Positions 1 to 10,217 of a stretch of 64,000 nucleotides of DNA are shown piece after piece. The stretch comes from Symplocastrum torsivum CPER-KK1. Its GTDB lineage: Bacteria > Cyanobacteriota > Cyanobacteriia > Cyanobacteriales > Coleofasciculaceae. The translations under genes and the position numbers were made by a program. The stretch lies in the NCBI GenBank assembly GCA_019358875.1, contig JAHHIF010000030.1, positions 1 to 64,000 of the forward strand, given 5' to 3'. How positions within the stretch are numbered: position 1 is the stretch's first letter; each line of letters begins with the position of its first letter. The notes beneath the pieces were generated by a model, which saw nothing but the letters and a program-made list of their open reading frames with translations, was not told the origin of the DNA and ran no database searches.

Positions 1-1250
1 AAGCGTACCGTTTTGTCGTCACTGCCGCTAACAATCATCTTGCCATCGGGACTGATGGCAACAGCTCTGACCGTACCTGTATGACCTTGTAAAGGTTGCC
101 CAATTGGGTTGCCCAAAATGTTCCACAGGCGCACCGTTTTGTCGTCACTGCCAGTAACAATCATCTTGCCATTGGGACTTATAGCAACAGATTGGACAGC
201 ATCTGTATGACCTTGTAAAGGTTGCCCAATTAGGTTGCCCAAAATGTTCCACAAGCGCACCGTGCTATCTTTACTACCACTAACAATCATCTTGCCATTG
301 GGACTTATAGCAACAGATTGGGCAGTATCTGTATGCCCTTTTAAGGGCTTCCCAATCGGGTCAGAAATGTCCCACAAGCGCACCGTGCTATCTTTACTAC
401 CACTAACAATCATTTTGCCATTGGGGCTTATGGCAACAGATTGGACAGTATCTATATGCCCTAGTAAGGGTTGCCCAATCGGTTTACCCGAAGTATTCCA
501 TAAGCGTACTGTGTTGTCATAATTACCGCTGACAATGGTCTTACCATCAGGGCTGAAGGCAATAGATAAGACAGCACTCGTCTTATCTGGAACCAGTTGC
601 CCAATTAGTTTGCCCGAAATGGCCCATAAGTGTATTATCCCGTCGTTCCTGCCACTGGCTATCACCTTACCATCAGGACTGATCGCAACAGACCAGACAT
701 GGCTCTTTTTATCTGGAACCAGTTGCCTAATCGGTTTGCCCTGTAAGTCCCACAAGCGCAGCGTGTTGTCCTTACTACCACTGACAATCATCTTGCCATC
801 GGGACTGATCGCAACAGACCAGACAGCATTTGTATGTCCTTGAAATGGTTTTCCAATCGGTTTGCCCTGTAAGTCCCACAAGCGCACCGTGCCATCCTCA
901 CTGCCGCTAACAATCATCTTACTATCGGGACTGATAGCAACAGATTGGACTGGAAGTTTGTGACCGCTTAAGGGTTGCCTGATTGGTCTGCCCTGTAAGT
1001 CCCACAAGCGCACTGTGTTATCTTCACTAGCACTAATAATCATCTTGCTATCAGGACTGAAGGCTACAGATGTGACAGGGCGTGTATGTCCTTGAAATGG
1101 TTTCCCAATCGGGTTGCCCTGTAAGTCCCACAAGCGCACCGTGTTATCATCACTAGCACTAACAATCATTTTGCCATCGAGACTGAATGCCACCGAGCGG
1201 ACAAACATTGTATGACCTGTAAAAATGTTTCGTTCTCTGTTTACTTGTAT
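1..1250 (-). repeat. Ten tandem WD40 units, mostly 126-bp period
   Basis: The motif that encodes the end of each WD40 blade recurs at about 1, 127, 253, 376, 502, 628, 754, 880, 1006 and 1132. The spacing is 126 bp (42 codons), with one of 123 bp. Units are so similar at DNA level that recent duplication or gene conversion is likely. The array continues past the left edge. Confidence 0.9.
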
Positions 1251-3758
1251 TGCATTAAGTAAGCTAAATTTCACAGGGTTAAGTATATTCCACGGCATCC
1301 ATGAACGGTTCTGATCTATAGCCTGGATTGCCAGAACGAGTCCATCTATAGGGGTGGCATTTAGCAGATTTTCTACTCTAGCTGCTTTTTCACGTAAAAG
1401 CGAAAACTGTAGTTGAATAAAAGCAAAAATGGTTAATCCAGACAGCGAGGCAATTACTCCAGTTACAATACCAATTGTGCGACGACTGTTGTTTTGTCTC
1501 CTCTGGACGCTGCGCCTTATAAACTCAGCCTCTACTCGGTTAAACCAGTTGTCATTAGAATTGAGTACCTGCTTCAACAAATCCAAGCGTGGATCGGCAT
1601 TCCAGAGAAACTTAGCCTGTTGCTGACTTTTCCACTCAAAAGCCGCAGGTGTCAGCCGCCGTTGTAAAATTAAACTTTCCTGTTCCTGTTGTTTCCAACT
1701 CAGTAGCTTTTGCCATCCCCGCACTAAAACATCATGGGCAGGCTCAACATACTCCTGATTCTTTATATCTCGTCCTTTCACTAACAAGCGAGCAGCGACA
1801 AAGCGCTCAATTACTTCCTTGACTCGCGCATTTTCTGGCTCTGGATACTCTAGTTCATTACATAGCACCCGTCTGCGAGCCAACTCACCTCCACCCACTG
1901 CCACCATCCGCAGCATCACATGGCGCACAGTTCGCTCGTATGCTAAATCGCGCTTCTTCAACTCCTCATATTCACAGTCCGCTCTTTGGGTGAGACTTCG
2001 CGCCACTCCCCCCAGTTGTTCATAATCTTCCTGAGTAATCGCCCGATTATTCCGTTTGCCTTCTTTGACACTTTTGATGTACTTGAGATAAAGCTCACTT
2101 AAGGTAAAAGAAAGCAGGGGCAGCGCTCCTGGCATCTGCACCACTTCATCAATCAAGTCGTCTACCAGCTTTGGCGGCTCGAAATACATCACCTTAGCGG
2201 TGGCGGGTTCTACAATAGCTTGGCGTAATTCCTCCCGCGTCATCACTGGGACAATAAATCGCGCCCCACTCCAATAAGGTTCTAAAGCAGTCTCTCTAAA
2301 TTGGGGTTCAAAGTCACTTCGCAGTGTCAGCACAATCCGTAACCAATCAGGAAAGGCTTTGAGCGCCCTTTCCAAACCCTTGAGAAACATTTCCCGCACA
2401 ACTTCATCCCGGCTGAGAGTGACTAATTCTTCAGATTGGTCAATGACCAGCAACAGCTTTGAGTTTGGGTAAAGTTCTCTCCAAGCCACCAAGTTGAAAG
2501 ACAGGTTCTGCAAGCCTTGTTCATACCACAAGGTATTGTCGCTACTGTTGCCCTCTTTGCTTGCGTCCCCAGAAGTCAGGTCATCAGTCGCCTGATTGGG
2601 AATAGCAAAAACAGGTAACTTTTCTCGTTCCAGTGCCTGGTTCAAAGCCCGGAAGGGAGACTCTCCCGGACGGATGGTTTCTAAGACACGCCATTGCTCC
2701 CGCTGTTTCTTCAACTGTGGAATCAATCCCGCTTTGACCAAACTGGATTTCCCTGAACCCGAAGCCCCTAGTACCACCGTCAACGGATGGTTAGTCACGA
2801 AGTCTTGCAGCGTTTCGATTAACGCTTTTCTGCCGAAAAACTTGTCGCTGTCGCGTTCTTCAAATGACTCTAACCCTTTGTAAGGATTCGCTTTTTCGTC
2901 GAGTTTGGGGGCTTCCTCCAGTTTATTTGCCTTAAAACCAGGGATGGGAAAGATATACTCTCCCTTGTTATGACGTTTGAGTTGACTAAAGCCTGGGGTT
3001 TGTTTGGCACTTGTATTGCCCAACTCACCGTGAATGTAGACGTACAATTCTGTGGCTGTGATCACACCGTCACATCTAAAATCGGCTTCTCCAGAGAGTC
3101 CCTTCAAGAGCAATTCGGCAAAGGGAGAGTGTCCCTCATGCTCACTGCGCTGTCCAAAACGATACAAGGAATCGGCAGCTTTTTCGTCATCGGCGGCAGA
3201 GGTAATCACCTGCTGGGCATAACCAGAGATGAAGCGCTCATAGCGTTCGCGATACATTTTTTGCGCTCGTACCGCATCTCGTTGTCCTGCCCAACGAAAT
3301 GCCCCAGCAAAGCAGCAGTCAAGGATAACTAACAAATGACGGCAAGGCAGTGCTAGTAAGGCATCATGCAGTCGCTTCATCGGTAGCAAGCTGTTGTCAT
3401 TATCCATCCGCGCATCTTGAGGCACCAGAAAACCCATAGGACCATCGGCGTTGTCCAGTGCATCTAGGGCGATGCCGTGTCCAGCAAAGTAGAACAACAG
3501 GCGGTCATCGGGGTGAAGTTGGGTTTTACTGCCATCAGGTAAAGGGAGTGTCTGTTGCTCAAAGGCAGCAAAGAGTTCCCTGAGCTGCGTACCAGTGGCA
3601 TCCTCATCCAGCAGTCGCAGGACTTCGTATTGGTATTTGGTTTCTAGGATATGAGCGATTTTTCTAACGTCATTGACAGCAGTTTTGAGCGCTGGGATGC
3701 CATTGACGTATTGATTAATCCCGATAACTACTGCCAGACTGCGTTTAATTTCTGCCAT
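1..3758 (-). CDS. Caspase - STAND ATPase - WD40 repeat protein (3' end outside window)
   Basis: At least 1252 residues; the C-terminus lies beyond position 1. The start is the ATG at 3756-3758 (MAEIKRSLAVVIGINQY). Residues about 1-250 form a caspase-fold (peptidase C14) domain with the His94 motif FYFAGHG and Cys148-Cys149 in ILDCCFAG, so the dyad is present. An nSTAND1-type NTPase follows, with Walker A GASGSGKSS (Lys337) and a Walker B-like LLLVIDQSEE. A single membrane-type segment sits near residues 760-785 and WD40 repeats fill the rest from about residue 840. Known cyanobacterial proteins of this build are thought to sense a ligand through WD40, oligomerise through the NTPase and activate the caspase. 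Target and trigger are not visible here. The next gene upstream on the same strand is another caspase protein. Confidence 0.9.
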   Translation of the reverse strand, partial: MAEIKRSLAVVIGINQYVNGIPALKTAVNDVRKIAHILETKYQYEVLRLLDEDATGTQLRELFAAFEQQTLPLPDGSKTQLHPDDRLLFYFAGHGIALDALDNADGPMGFLVPQDARMDNDNSLLPMKRLHDALLALPCRHLLVILDCCFAGAFRWAGQRDAVRAQKMYRERYERFISGYAQQVITSAADDEKAADSLYRFGQRSEHEGHSPFAELLLKGLSGEADFRCDGVITATELYVYIHGELGNTSAKQTPGFSQLKRHNKGEYIFPIPGFKANKLEEAPKLDEKANPYKGLESFEERDSDKFFGRKALIETLQDFVTNHPLTVVLGASGSGKSSLVKAGLIPQLKKQREQWRVLETIRPGESPFRALNQALEREKLPVFAIPNQATDDLTSGDASKEGNSSDNTLWYEQGLQNLSFNLVAWRELYPNSKLLLVIDQSEELVTLSRDEVVREMFLKGLERALKAFPDWLRIVLTLRSDFEPQFRETALEPYWSGARFIVPVMTREELRQAIVEPATAKVMYFEPPKLVDDLIDEVVQMPGALPLLSFTLSELYLKYIKSVKEGKRNNRAITQEDYEQLGGVARSLTQRADCEYEELKKRDLAYERTVRHVMLRMVAVGGGELARRRVLCNELEYPEPENARVKEVIERFVAARLLVKGRDIKNQEYVEPAHDVLVRGWQKLLSWKQQEQESLILQRRLTPAAFEWKSQQQAKFLWNADPRLDLLKQVLNSNDNWFNRVEAEFIRRSVQRRQNNSRRTIGIVTGVIASLSGLTIFAFIQLQFSLLREKAARVENLLNATPIDGLVLAIQAIDQNRSWMPWNILNPVKFSLLNAIQVNRERNIFTGHTMFVRSVAFSLDGKMIVSASDDNTVRLWDLQGNPIGKPFQGHTRPVTSVAFSPDSKMIISASEDNTVRLWDLQGRPIRQPLSGHKLPVQSVAISPDSKMIVSGSEDGTVRLWDLQGKPIGKPFQGHTNAVWSVAISPDGKMIVSGSKDNTLRLWDLQGKPIRQLVPDKKSHVWSVAISPDGKVIASGRNDGIIHLWAISGKLIGQLVPDKTSAVLSIAFSPDGKTIVSGNYDNTVRLWNTSGKPIGQPLLGHIDTVQSVAISPNGKMIVSGSKDSTVRLWDISDPIGKPLKGHTDTAQSVAISPNGKMIVSGSKDSTVRLWNILGNLIGQPLQGHTDAVQSVAISPNGKMIVTGSDDKTVRLWNILGNPIGQPLQGHTGTVRAVAISPDGKMIVSGSDDKTVR

Positions 3759-3842
3759 AGATGCAATCGCTCATGTAACTTGCAGATTTTTCGTGTTAGC
3801 GTAGCGGCACGGAATCTGGATTGTCATTACTCTTACTAAGAA

Positions 3843-6800
3843 TTAATGACTAATGACTAACGATTGACTGGTTTTCCCTTGCTTGGCTGAATCGGGTTGG
3901 GGTGATCGCTTCAACCTCGTTAAACCAAAAATTGCTCCTGCCAGCAGCAATACAATTGCCCCAATCACTGCACCATTTAACCAACTCCGAGTCTCAGCTT
4001 CTCGATCAATGTTGTCTGGTGCAATTGGCTCAGACACCGGAGGTTGTTCAGATATCAAAGGTAGAGGAGGTTGGATGGATGGGCGATGCTGGCTAGGCTC
4101 TTGGTTCGATACAGTAGTCACAGCATCTAGGTTAGGTGGGAGAGCGATGAGATTACTTTCTTCTGGAGGCATTGAAGAAGCGATAGACGAAGCCACGCCC
4201 TCCGGGTTAATTGCCTCTAATGGAGGTTGGGGTTTGCGACTTGGGCTAGAGTGGAGAGCGTTCGCTAAGGCATCCAAACCCGCCTTAGTTGTGAAGTAGG
4301 TGAGATGGTCGCAGGCAGCATCGGGTAGTAAAATCTTAGGCTGAGGCGATCGCGTAGCACTGACACTTTTGATGCTGGCTAAAGTAACAGCAATATCGTT
4401 AGGTTGCTCAAAAAACGTCAGATTGACGACTTTGTCCACAGCCTTGCCAAAGAGCCTCTCCATGAGTCGCTTTAACGAGCTAGAATCCTTCCCCAGTTGG
4501 GTTTCCATAGCCGCTGGGACAATAGAGCGGTCACCCGCAACAATCGTATAAGGAACGTGGGGGTCTGAGTTTTGTGCGATCGCTTTCAGAAAGGGAGAGT
4601 CTGGCTGCATTTGCTCTAGAGAATAGTCGTTACTCTCCAGAAATTGAAGTAAGTCAGCCACTACTTTAGTTGGCCAGACAATTGCCGAAAGTTGATTGAG
4701 TCCTATACCTAGGGCAGCAAAAATCCAATCCTGTACAGCAGGCCAAGGAGAGCCACCGTTCGGCGTGCCTAACATCACTAAGTGTTGAACTATTTGATTA
4801 CCGCCTTCTCGCTCAATAAACCAACGAGAGACTAACCCCCCCATTGAGTGAGCCACAATATGCAGCTCTTTTCCGTGGTTGGGTCCCAAACCTACAGCTT
4901 CCAGCCGTTGCCTGAGCAATCGTCCATTCTCCTCAATTGTCGTTTGGAGATTCTCGTAGTCGAACCCTAAGACAAGGTCATACAGTTCGCTCAAGTGTCG
5001 CTGTTGTCCATCCACATCAACTGTGGCGCGTCGGATACTGGGAACCATACTTTGCGTATCCCCAATAATGCCATGAATGTACAGCACTATCTTCTGGGCT
5101 TGAGCAACCTGCGCCTTTACTTTCTCCTGATTTTTCTCATAAACTACTGTCTCATCATCCCTGACCTCGGCTGCCGATAAAATGGGGTACTCAAATGGAC
5201 TGCCCAACTTTTGGCTCACCACTTTTTGAAAGAAGATACGGATTGAACCCTGCAAGCTGCGGCTGCTTACTAAGGGTTTGGGCAATCGCTCCAGGGTAAT
5301 CTCAGTCTTGCCTTGTTCAGTTGTCACCCCTTGACCTAATGGCAGGAAAAACTCACCATCAAAAGCGATCGGCAAGAGGTGTTCACCCTCCGCCAAGGCT
5401 GTATCAACCACCAACTTAAGAGGAGCTTCTGGTGTCACAACCGTGTAATCTTGTACATCATTTAGCTCCAAGGCACTCAAGCCTGGATCACTGCCTCTAG
5501 TGGTTGTGAATTGAAACGTTTCAGTTAGAGCCGAGTCTTGCCGTAGAATAGCTGGCAGAATCAGATTTCCTAAATCTCTACTAGCCTGCGGTATGGTAGT
5601 GAGCGCCGCTTTAGCTTGCAGACTAGGATGGGGTTGCAACTCAACCACACCCTGCTGTAGAACAGTGCTTTCGTTAGACTGAAGGACTCTCCCCTCCTGG
5701 GGTCGCACGACTGTAAACGTAACGGCCTTCGTCATCCAATCATCGTAGTTTCCTCCGGAGCGCACGACCTCACGAGTATGTACTCCGCTCATTAAACGGT
5801 TGAGCGTACCTTGCCCGAATCCTCTAGTGCCGAAAGGAGGCAAGTCCAGCGCCGGTTGCTCTAGTAAACTGGCATCAAAATCTGTAGTGCTGACAATCAG
5901 CTTGAATACATCCTTATACTCAGTAATGCCCTGCTCCAAGAAGTCCTCTGGGATGACAAACACAAGGTCATCAAAGCTGCTCTCAACTGTTCCGTCTCCT
6001 TCTATGCCTTTGGGTGGAATCCGTAGACTACTTCTCTCGTCAAAAAAGGGGACACTTACAGAGAAGCTCTCTGAAATATCGATGACATTACAGAAGAGCG
6101 TTTTCTGACTGTGATTGGTTAGTTTTATTTTTATTTTTGGTGGTATCCATTCACCATTTTCATAGCTGTACTCCACACGTTGCTCAGCAGCACCTTTTGT
6201 AGAATCATTCTGAGGTGATGCCGATGTATCTCGCCCAGAAAGGATGATAACTTCCATCTCCACATCATTGGGTTTAATTCGACTGGTAGCGGGGCTGGAG
6301 AGTTCGAGAATATTATTCCAACGGGCGATATGTTCTAAGCGCTGAATAACCTGCTGTGCACGTTCAGAGGTGTAACCCGCCTCATCCGGTTTTACAGGAA
6401 TTGGCGCAACTAAAGGACGGTCATCAGTCGGCTGTGTAATCCCGTACTGACCATTACGAACTAGCAGATTGTAATCAGCATCCGTACCTACGTCTACTTG
6501 ATGTACGAATAATGAATGTCCTCCATCAGGTCCGGCTGATAAGAGGGCTTGGCGTACCAGTTCGATGCCGACTTCTTCACCGGGTTCGCCTTTAATAAAA
6601 ACCTTCAAAGGAGGTAGTGGGAGAGCGGTTATAACTGCCCAATAGCTTTCGTTTTCGGATAATTGAAGCTCCGGTGGACTCGCTTCGCTAACGCTACCCT
6701 TGGTAATCTGCACTTTGCTGCGTTGTGGCATCACCTGAGTAACTTTAGCTTCCCCAAGAGCCTTTGAGAGTTGGCGTAACTGTTCTGGAGTACTTCCGGC

Positions 6801-7829
6801 TGGAAAGATAGCTAAAAAGGTATCTCCCGTTGTGGGTTTAAGGATACCGTGCAGCACTCCACCATCAATTACCCAACTATTCTCATTCTTACTACGGCTT
6901 AAAGTGAAGTAGAAGGGGCGTTCGGGAATTGCACCACCCAAGAACGGTTTGTTTAACTCTTCCGGGTCAATTGCTTCAACTTGAGGCGACTGCTCCCTGA
7001 CTTTACCGCTTACCAGAGCATTAAGATTTCTGGCTAAATCTCGATAGCTTATGCTGCCATTGGTTCGCTGTAGAGTTTGCAGGAGGAAATAGGAAAAAGC
7101 ACCTCTATGTTGACCATCTTCTCCCTTATATTCCTTCGCCAGCTCATAATCTCGACAGGCAGAGAACATAACGTGCTTTCCCTTAGGTAACACGACACCA
7201 GCCGTCTTCCTTTCAAGGTTACGAGAAGAGGTTAATAGTTCATCTAAGACCGTTTTTTCTTCATTAAAAATAAAGCTGCTCAAAGAGCGATCGCGAGAAT
7301 CCACAGGACCACGACGCACGGTTACATCTGAAGCTAAATCTCTCGTTCCAGTACCCGAATGACAGCAGTCTAAAATAAGCAAAACATGGGGGTTATTCTT
7401 AGCAACTTTTGAAATTAGGTACCCTAATTCCTTATCAGCTAAATCTCGACCATCTGGTGTACGGCTGTCATGGCAAACTAAAGTTTCATCCAAATAATCT
7501 GGCTCTAAATTCCAAAATTCTTCGGGTGCCTTCTCTTGAGCGCCATGACCTGAATAGTAAAAGAACACGACATCTTCACTGTCAGCGTTGCATAGGTGCT
7601 GTTGAAAGCCTTTGATAATTTCCTGACGAGTCGCCTGCTCGTTTGTGAGTACCCAAGGCAGATCATCCGGTTCTACCAGGTTCCATTCACCCTCCTTAGT
7701 CCGCTCCCGAAGATATTCTTCTATAGCCCTGATATCATTAACGCAACCTTTTAGCAGTGGTACTGGGGGAACTGAAGCCGGATCGTATTCATCGATCCCA
7801 ACCAGCAGTGCATAGATGTTCTTCGCCAT
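3843..7829 (-). CDS. Caspase-domain protein fused to an alpha/beta-hydrolase with a C-terminal membrane anchor
   Basis: 1328 residues. The N-terminal caspase-fold domain (about 1-290) has His95 in YYSGHGAQ and Cys155-Cys156 in LILDCCHSG, the usual metacaspase/orthocaspase dyad. The middle, about residues 290-900, has no domain I can name. A lipase-like alpha/beta-hydrolase follows, with the strand YIHGIIG and a nucleophile elbow AHSMGG (Ser995). After a proline-rich linker a single hydrophobic helix near residues 1285-1307 precedes a basic tail, so the protein is probably membrane-anchored. It lies 84 bp upstream of the caspase-STAND-WD40 gene on the same strand, so the two may be co-expressed. 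Cleavage specificity and lipase substrate are unknown. The caspase and hydrolase assignments are strong; a role in regulated cell death is inference. Confidence 0.88.
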   Translation of the reverse strand: MAKNIYALLVGIDEYDPASVPPVPLLKGCVNDIRAIEEYLRERTKEGEWNLVEPDDLPWVLTNEQATRQEIIKGFQQHLCNADSEDVVFFYYSGHGAQEKAPEEFWNLEPDYLDETLVCHDSRTPDGRDLADKELGYLISKVAKNNPHVLLILDCCHSGTGTRDLASDVTVRRGPVDSRDRSLSSFIFNEEKTVLDELLTSSRNLERKTAGVVLPKGKHVMFSACRDYELAKEYKGEDGQHRGAFSYFLLQTLQRTNGSISYRDLARNLNALVSGKVREQSPQVEAIDPEELNKPFLGGAIPERPFYFTLSRSKNENSWVIDGGVLHGILKPTTGDTFLAIFPAGSTPEQLRQLSKALGEAKVTQVMPQRSKVQITKGSVSEASPPELQLSENESYWAVITALPLPPLKVFIKGEPGEEVGIELVRQALLSAGPDGGHSLFVHQVDVGTDADYNLLVRNGQYGITQPTDDRPLVAPIPVKPDEAGYTSERAQQVIQRLEHIARWNNILELSSPATSRIKPNDVEMEVIILSGRDTSASPQNDSTKGAAEQRVEYSYENGEWIPPKIKIKLTNHSQKTLFCNVIDISESFSVSVPFFDERSSLRIPPKGIEGDGTVESSFDDLVFVIPEDFLEQGITEYKDVFKLIVSTTDFDASLLEQPALDLPPFGTRGFGQGTLNRLMSGVHTREVVRSGGNYDDWMTKAVTFTVVRPQEGRVLQSNESTVLQQGVVELQPHPSLQAKAALTTIPQASRDLGNLILPAILRQDSALTETFQFTTTRGSDPGLSALELNDVQDYTVVTPEAPLKLVVDTALAEGEHLLPIAFDGEFFLPLGQGVTTEQGKTEITLERLPKPLVSSRSLQGSIRIFFQKVVSQKLGSPFEYPILSAAEVRDDETVVYEKNQEKVKAQVAQAQKIVLYIHGIIGDTQSMVPSIRRATVDVDGQQRHLSELYDLVLGFDYENLQTTIEENGRLLRQRLEAVGLGPNHGKELHIVAHSMGGLVSRWFIEREGGNQIVQHLVMLGTPNGGSPWPAVQDWIFAALGIGLNQLSAIVWPTKVVADLLQFLESNDYSLEQMQPDSPFLKAIAQNSDPHVPYTIVAGDRSIVPAAMETQLGKDSSSLKRLMERLFGKAVDKVVNLTFFEQPNDIAVTLASIKSVSATRSPQPKILLPDAACDHLTYFTTKAGLDALANALHSSPSRKPQPPLEAINPEGVASSIASSMPPEESNLIALPPNLDAVTTVSNQEPSQHRPSIQPPLPLISEQPPVSEPIAPDNIDREAETRSWLNGAVIGAIVLLLAGAIFGLTRLKRSPQPDSAKQGKTSQSLVISH

Positions 7830-8102
7830 ATTTACCCCACTTCGTCAGTTTTTTTAGAAATTACTGATACATTTTTTCGCTAAATCCCTGTTACAGATAA
7901 TAGAAATGCTATTAGGCTCCATGAAGGTGAGTACATAACGAAACCTAATAGTCTCTTTCCTCCGTCAACCTCAACACTTTCAGGACAGGCACTGTCTTTG
8001 TTCACTACCATAAAGCTCAACAATTACGAGTCCTACCAATAATTAGAGGTAATCGCAAGAATTTATAGTAGTCTCTTACACCGACAGTGCCTCTAGCTCA
8101 AT

Positions 8103-9077
8103 TTACAACCCTAGTTCTATACGAGTTGCTGCTCCAACAACACCATCCGCCGTTAAACCCTTCTGCTGTTGGAATTGCTTGACGGCTTTATCGGTACCGG
8201 AACCAAACACGCCATCGGCTGTAACACTAATCTTCACCTTAACTAAGGCTTCTTGAACTTGGCGGACATCGTCACCCTGCATATAAGGTTTGCTCAGACG
8301 CAGTGTCCTTGTTGTCAGTCTCGAAGCCGTTTCCACCGTGCTTACGCCAAAGCCTGCTATGGCTGATTTATTGAGTCGGGATAGAGTAGCCTGACCACAG
8401 TCACCATCTTCTGCAATACGGTCATTGGGATTGTACCGATTCCACAACCGTTGGAAAGCCTTAATGGCAATATTGCTAATATCTGATCTTCCCCCTCCTT
8501 TATAGTCAAAGTGGGGAGGGTCACCCCGAAGTGGTCGCCAACCCTGCTTTATGAAGAACGGCTCCCAACCGCGTGGGTCATCGACATCTAAGGCTAGACC
8601 ATCCTCATGGTTGCTGGTACTTGGACGAGCGGCTATAGGAATACCGCACTGTCCATTTCTGTATTGGTTGTACAGCATGAGTTGCTGAGGAAGGGTGCGG
8701 TAAGCCGAGTTGATCACCAGCGTTTGACCGCGAGCGCTAATAACGCGAGCCAGTGCCTCTTTTGCCTCACGCTGAAGGAATGGGTTAACCGCTGCACTCT
8801 TATTTTGCACATTTAGGTCGGTAAAGCTCACCAGGCAATTGGCTTCTATACTGTTCATCTCCTCAATGATCTGCTTAGAAAGCCCGCTAACCACAGCGGT
8901 TGAGCAGCCAGGTGCTTGCTGAACCGTAGTTTCGAGACTTCGAGTTGCCTCATCAAGCGCTCGACTCACCTCTTCGAGGTCATTATTAATCTCGTTTATC
9001 TCTCCACAAGGCTCAATAATGCCTCTGTCTTCAGTTTCTTCATTACTGTTTTCCTTCGTGATTTCGTCTTCGCTCAT
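8103..9077 (-). CDS. M15-type (VanY-like) peptidase with C-terminal peptidoglycan-binding domain
   Basis: 324 residues from the ATG at 9077. I preferred it to the ATG four codons upstream because GGAGG lies just before it. The N-terminal 60 residues are acidic and carry no signal peptide. Residues about 110-205 resemble D-Ala-D-Ala carboxypeptidases of the VanY/M15 group: SNHEDGLALDVDD gives the zinc-ligand pattern H-x6-D, and PHFDY the second histidine. The last 60 residues match PG_binding_1 (QGDDVRQVQEAL ... DGVFGSGT ... LTADGVVG). The expected activity is hydrolysis of peptidoglycan peptide cross-links. With no visible export signal, how it reaches the wall is unclear. It could instead be a phage-lysin-like or toxin-associated hydrolase. 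Confidence 0.8.
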   Translation of the reverse strand: MSEDEITKENSNEETEDRGIIEPCGEINEINNDLEEVSRALDEATRSLETTVQQAPGCSTAVVSGLSKQIIEEMNSIEANCLVSFTDLNVQNKSAAVNPFLQREAKEALARVISARGQTLVINSAYRTLPQQLMLYNQYRNGQCGIPIAARPSTSNHEDGLALDVDDPRGWEPFFIKQGWRPLRGDPPHFDYKGGGRSDISNIAIKAFQRLWNRYNPNDRIAEDGDCGQATLSRLNKSAIAGFGVSTVETASRLTTRTLRLSKPYMQGDDVRQVQEALVKVKISVTADGVFGSGTDKAVKQFQQQKGLTADGVVGAATRIELGL

Positions 9078-9327
9078 TGCTACCTCCAAGATATTTAATA
9101 GGGGAATTTTTTCGTATTTGAAACTAGAATTTGTATGAGCTTCTACAAATTATTAATGGACTCTCTTAGTCCTATACGTTCTGTAGGTGGAGCTTCATTA
9201 ACACGGCTCAACCATCCATCCAAAAAGACTCGCTAGCTCGGATTGCGAGCCACTCTCTCTTTATGAAAAGAGACTCTTCTATCAATGATTTCTTCAACTT
9301 CATAAACTACCTTACTGATTAGATAAA

Positions 9328-9795
9328 TTAATCGATTTTGTTTCTTTTTAAATTCCGAAAAATGACTTCCAACAACTTTTCGATTTGTACAGGTTTGATG
9401 AGATAATCATCGGCTCCTAGTTGCCAATCACGGGGGCTTTTGTGCAGGTCAGCCTCAGAGGCTATAAAAACAACAGGAATCTTAACCGTTTCCAAATCTT
9501 CTCGTAGATCGTTTAGAACTCTGTAACCATCTAGTTCGAGTAGATTAATGTCACAAATAATCAAACTTGGCTGAAGTTCCTTTGTTAGCTTTAAACCCTC
9601 TAATCTGTCGGGTACACTAACGATATCAAAACCTTCATCTTCTAATAAATCAAAAATACCTAAGTCTGATTTGTCATCAGATTCAATTATTAATATTAGG
9701 TTTCTCAATGTATCATCCTCAATAGGATAATTCTTATAAGCTTTCGGTAAAACAGCCTGATCAGATAGGCTATAAAAGGTTAAATTGCTTAGCAT
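9328..9795 (-). CDS. Single-domain response regulator (CheY-like receiver)
   Basis: 155 residues, of which about 30-150 are a receiver domain: acidic pocket ESDD, phospho-acceptor in IICDINLLELDGY, conserved Ser/Thr region VVFIASEAD and the switch lysine in DDYLIKP. No output domain is present, so it would act by protein-protein contact after phosphorylation by a histidine kinase not found in this window. The roughly 25-residue N-terminal extension has no recognised motif. It stands alone, on the minus strand, and is divergent from the sigma-like gene at 10.2 kb. Confidence is high for the domain and low for the pathway. Confidence 0.88.
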   Translation of the reverse strand: MLSNLTFYSLSDQAVLPKAYKNYPIEDDTLRNLILIIESDDKSDLGIFDLLEDEGFDIVSVPDRLEGLKLTKELQPSLIICDINLLELDGYRVLNDLREDLETVKIPVVFIASEADLHKSPRDWQLGADDYLIKPVQIEKLLEVIFRNLKRNKID

Positions 9796-10217
9796 TTTAG
9801 TTTTAATCTCACATCCGTCCTTTGAGTGTCACAAGCGAAGAAGTTAGTGGAGCCGAAGGCTATCAACGTCTGCCTTGTAAGGGATTTCAAAGCTCAAGCC
9901 GATACCACGAAGCGAGAAATGTTGCTCGTAGTGCGTAGGTAATCGCTTGACTCAACTCTTGCCTCAGTAGCAGACAGGCAAGTGGCAGCTAAAAGCGTTC
10001 AGGATAGTTCCTGTGCCCTATAGTCTTTCCAACTGTTTCTTAATAGGTGTAAGTGAAATCAACTTATACACTTGTCAGATGCGATGTGATTGAAGAGTCA
10101 GTTTTTCAGTGAGCTTTCCTTGAGTTTTCCCTGAATTCTCGACTAACTGTATAAGCTCAAGATGCTGGCATTTATTTAATTAATGCAACTACTATATATA
10201 AGCTCAGGTAGTGTGAG
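9796..10217. other. Divergent intergenic region
   Basis: The stretch lies between the response regulator (minus) and the sigma-like gene (plus). I see no gene in it. It contains the hairpin repeat at 10043-10092 and, just before the plus-strand gene, an AT-rich stretch with TATATATA near 10192 that could be a -10 region. The promoter idea is inference. Confidence 0.4.
10043..10092 (+). repeat. Dispersed hairpin repeat, copy A
   Basis: A segment of about 50 bp nearly identical, in reverse orientation, to 16633-16683 and more distantly similar to 27457-27502. Its core is an imperfect inverted repeat, GTGTAAGT then a 7-nt loop then ACTTATACAC, giving an 8-bp stem with a 2-nt bulge. It lies about 125 bp upstream of the sigma-like gene. 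It could be an RNA hairpin, a regulator site or a miniature mobile element. Confidence 0.75.

Noticed and set aside
235-3332. Plus-strand open frames of 60-120 codons over the left 3.3 kb
   Set aside because: They lie antisense to the caspase-STAND-WD40 gene and their sequence is the complement of WD40 repeats or other coding sequence. The minus-strand frame has full domain support.
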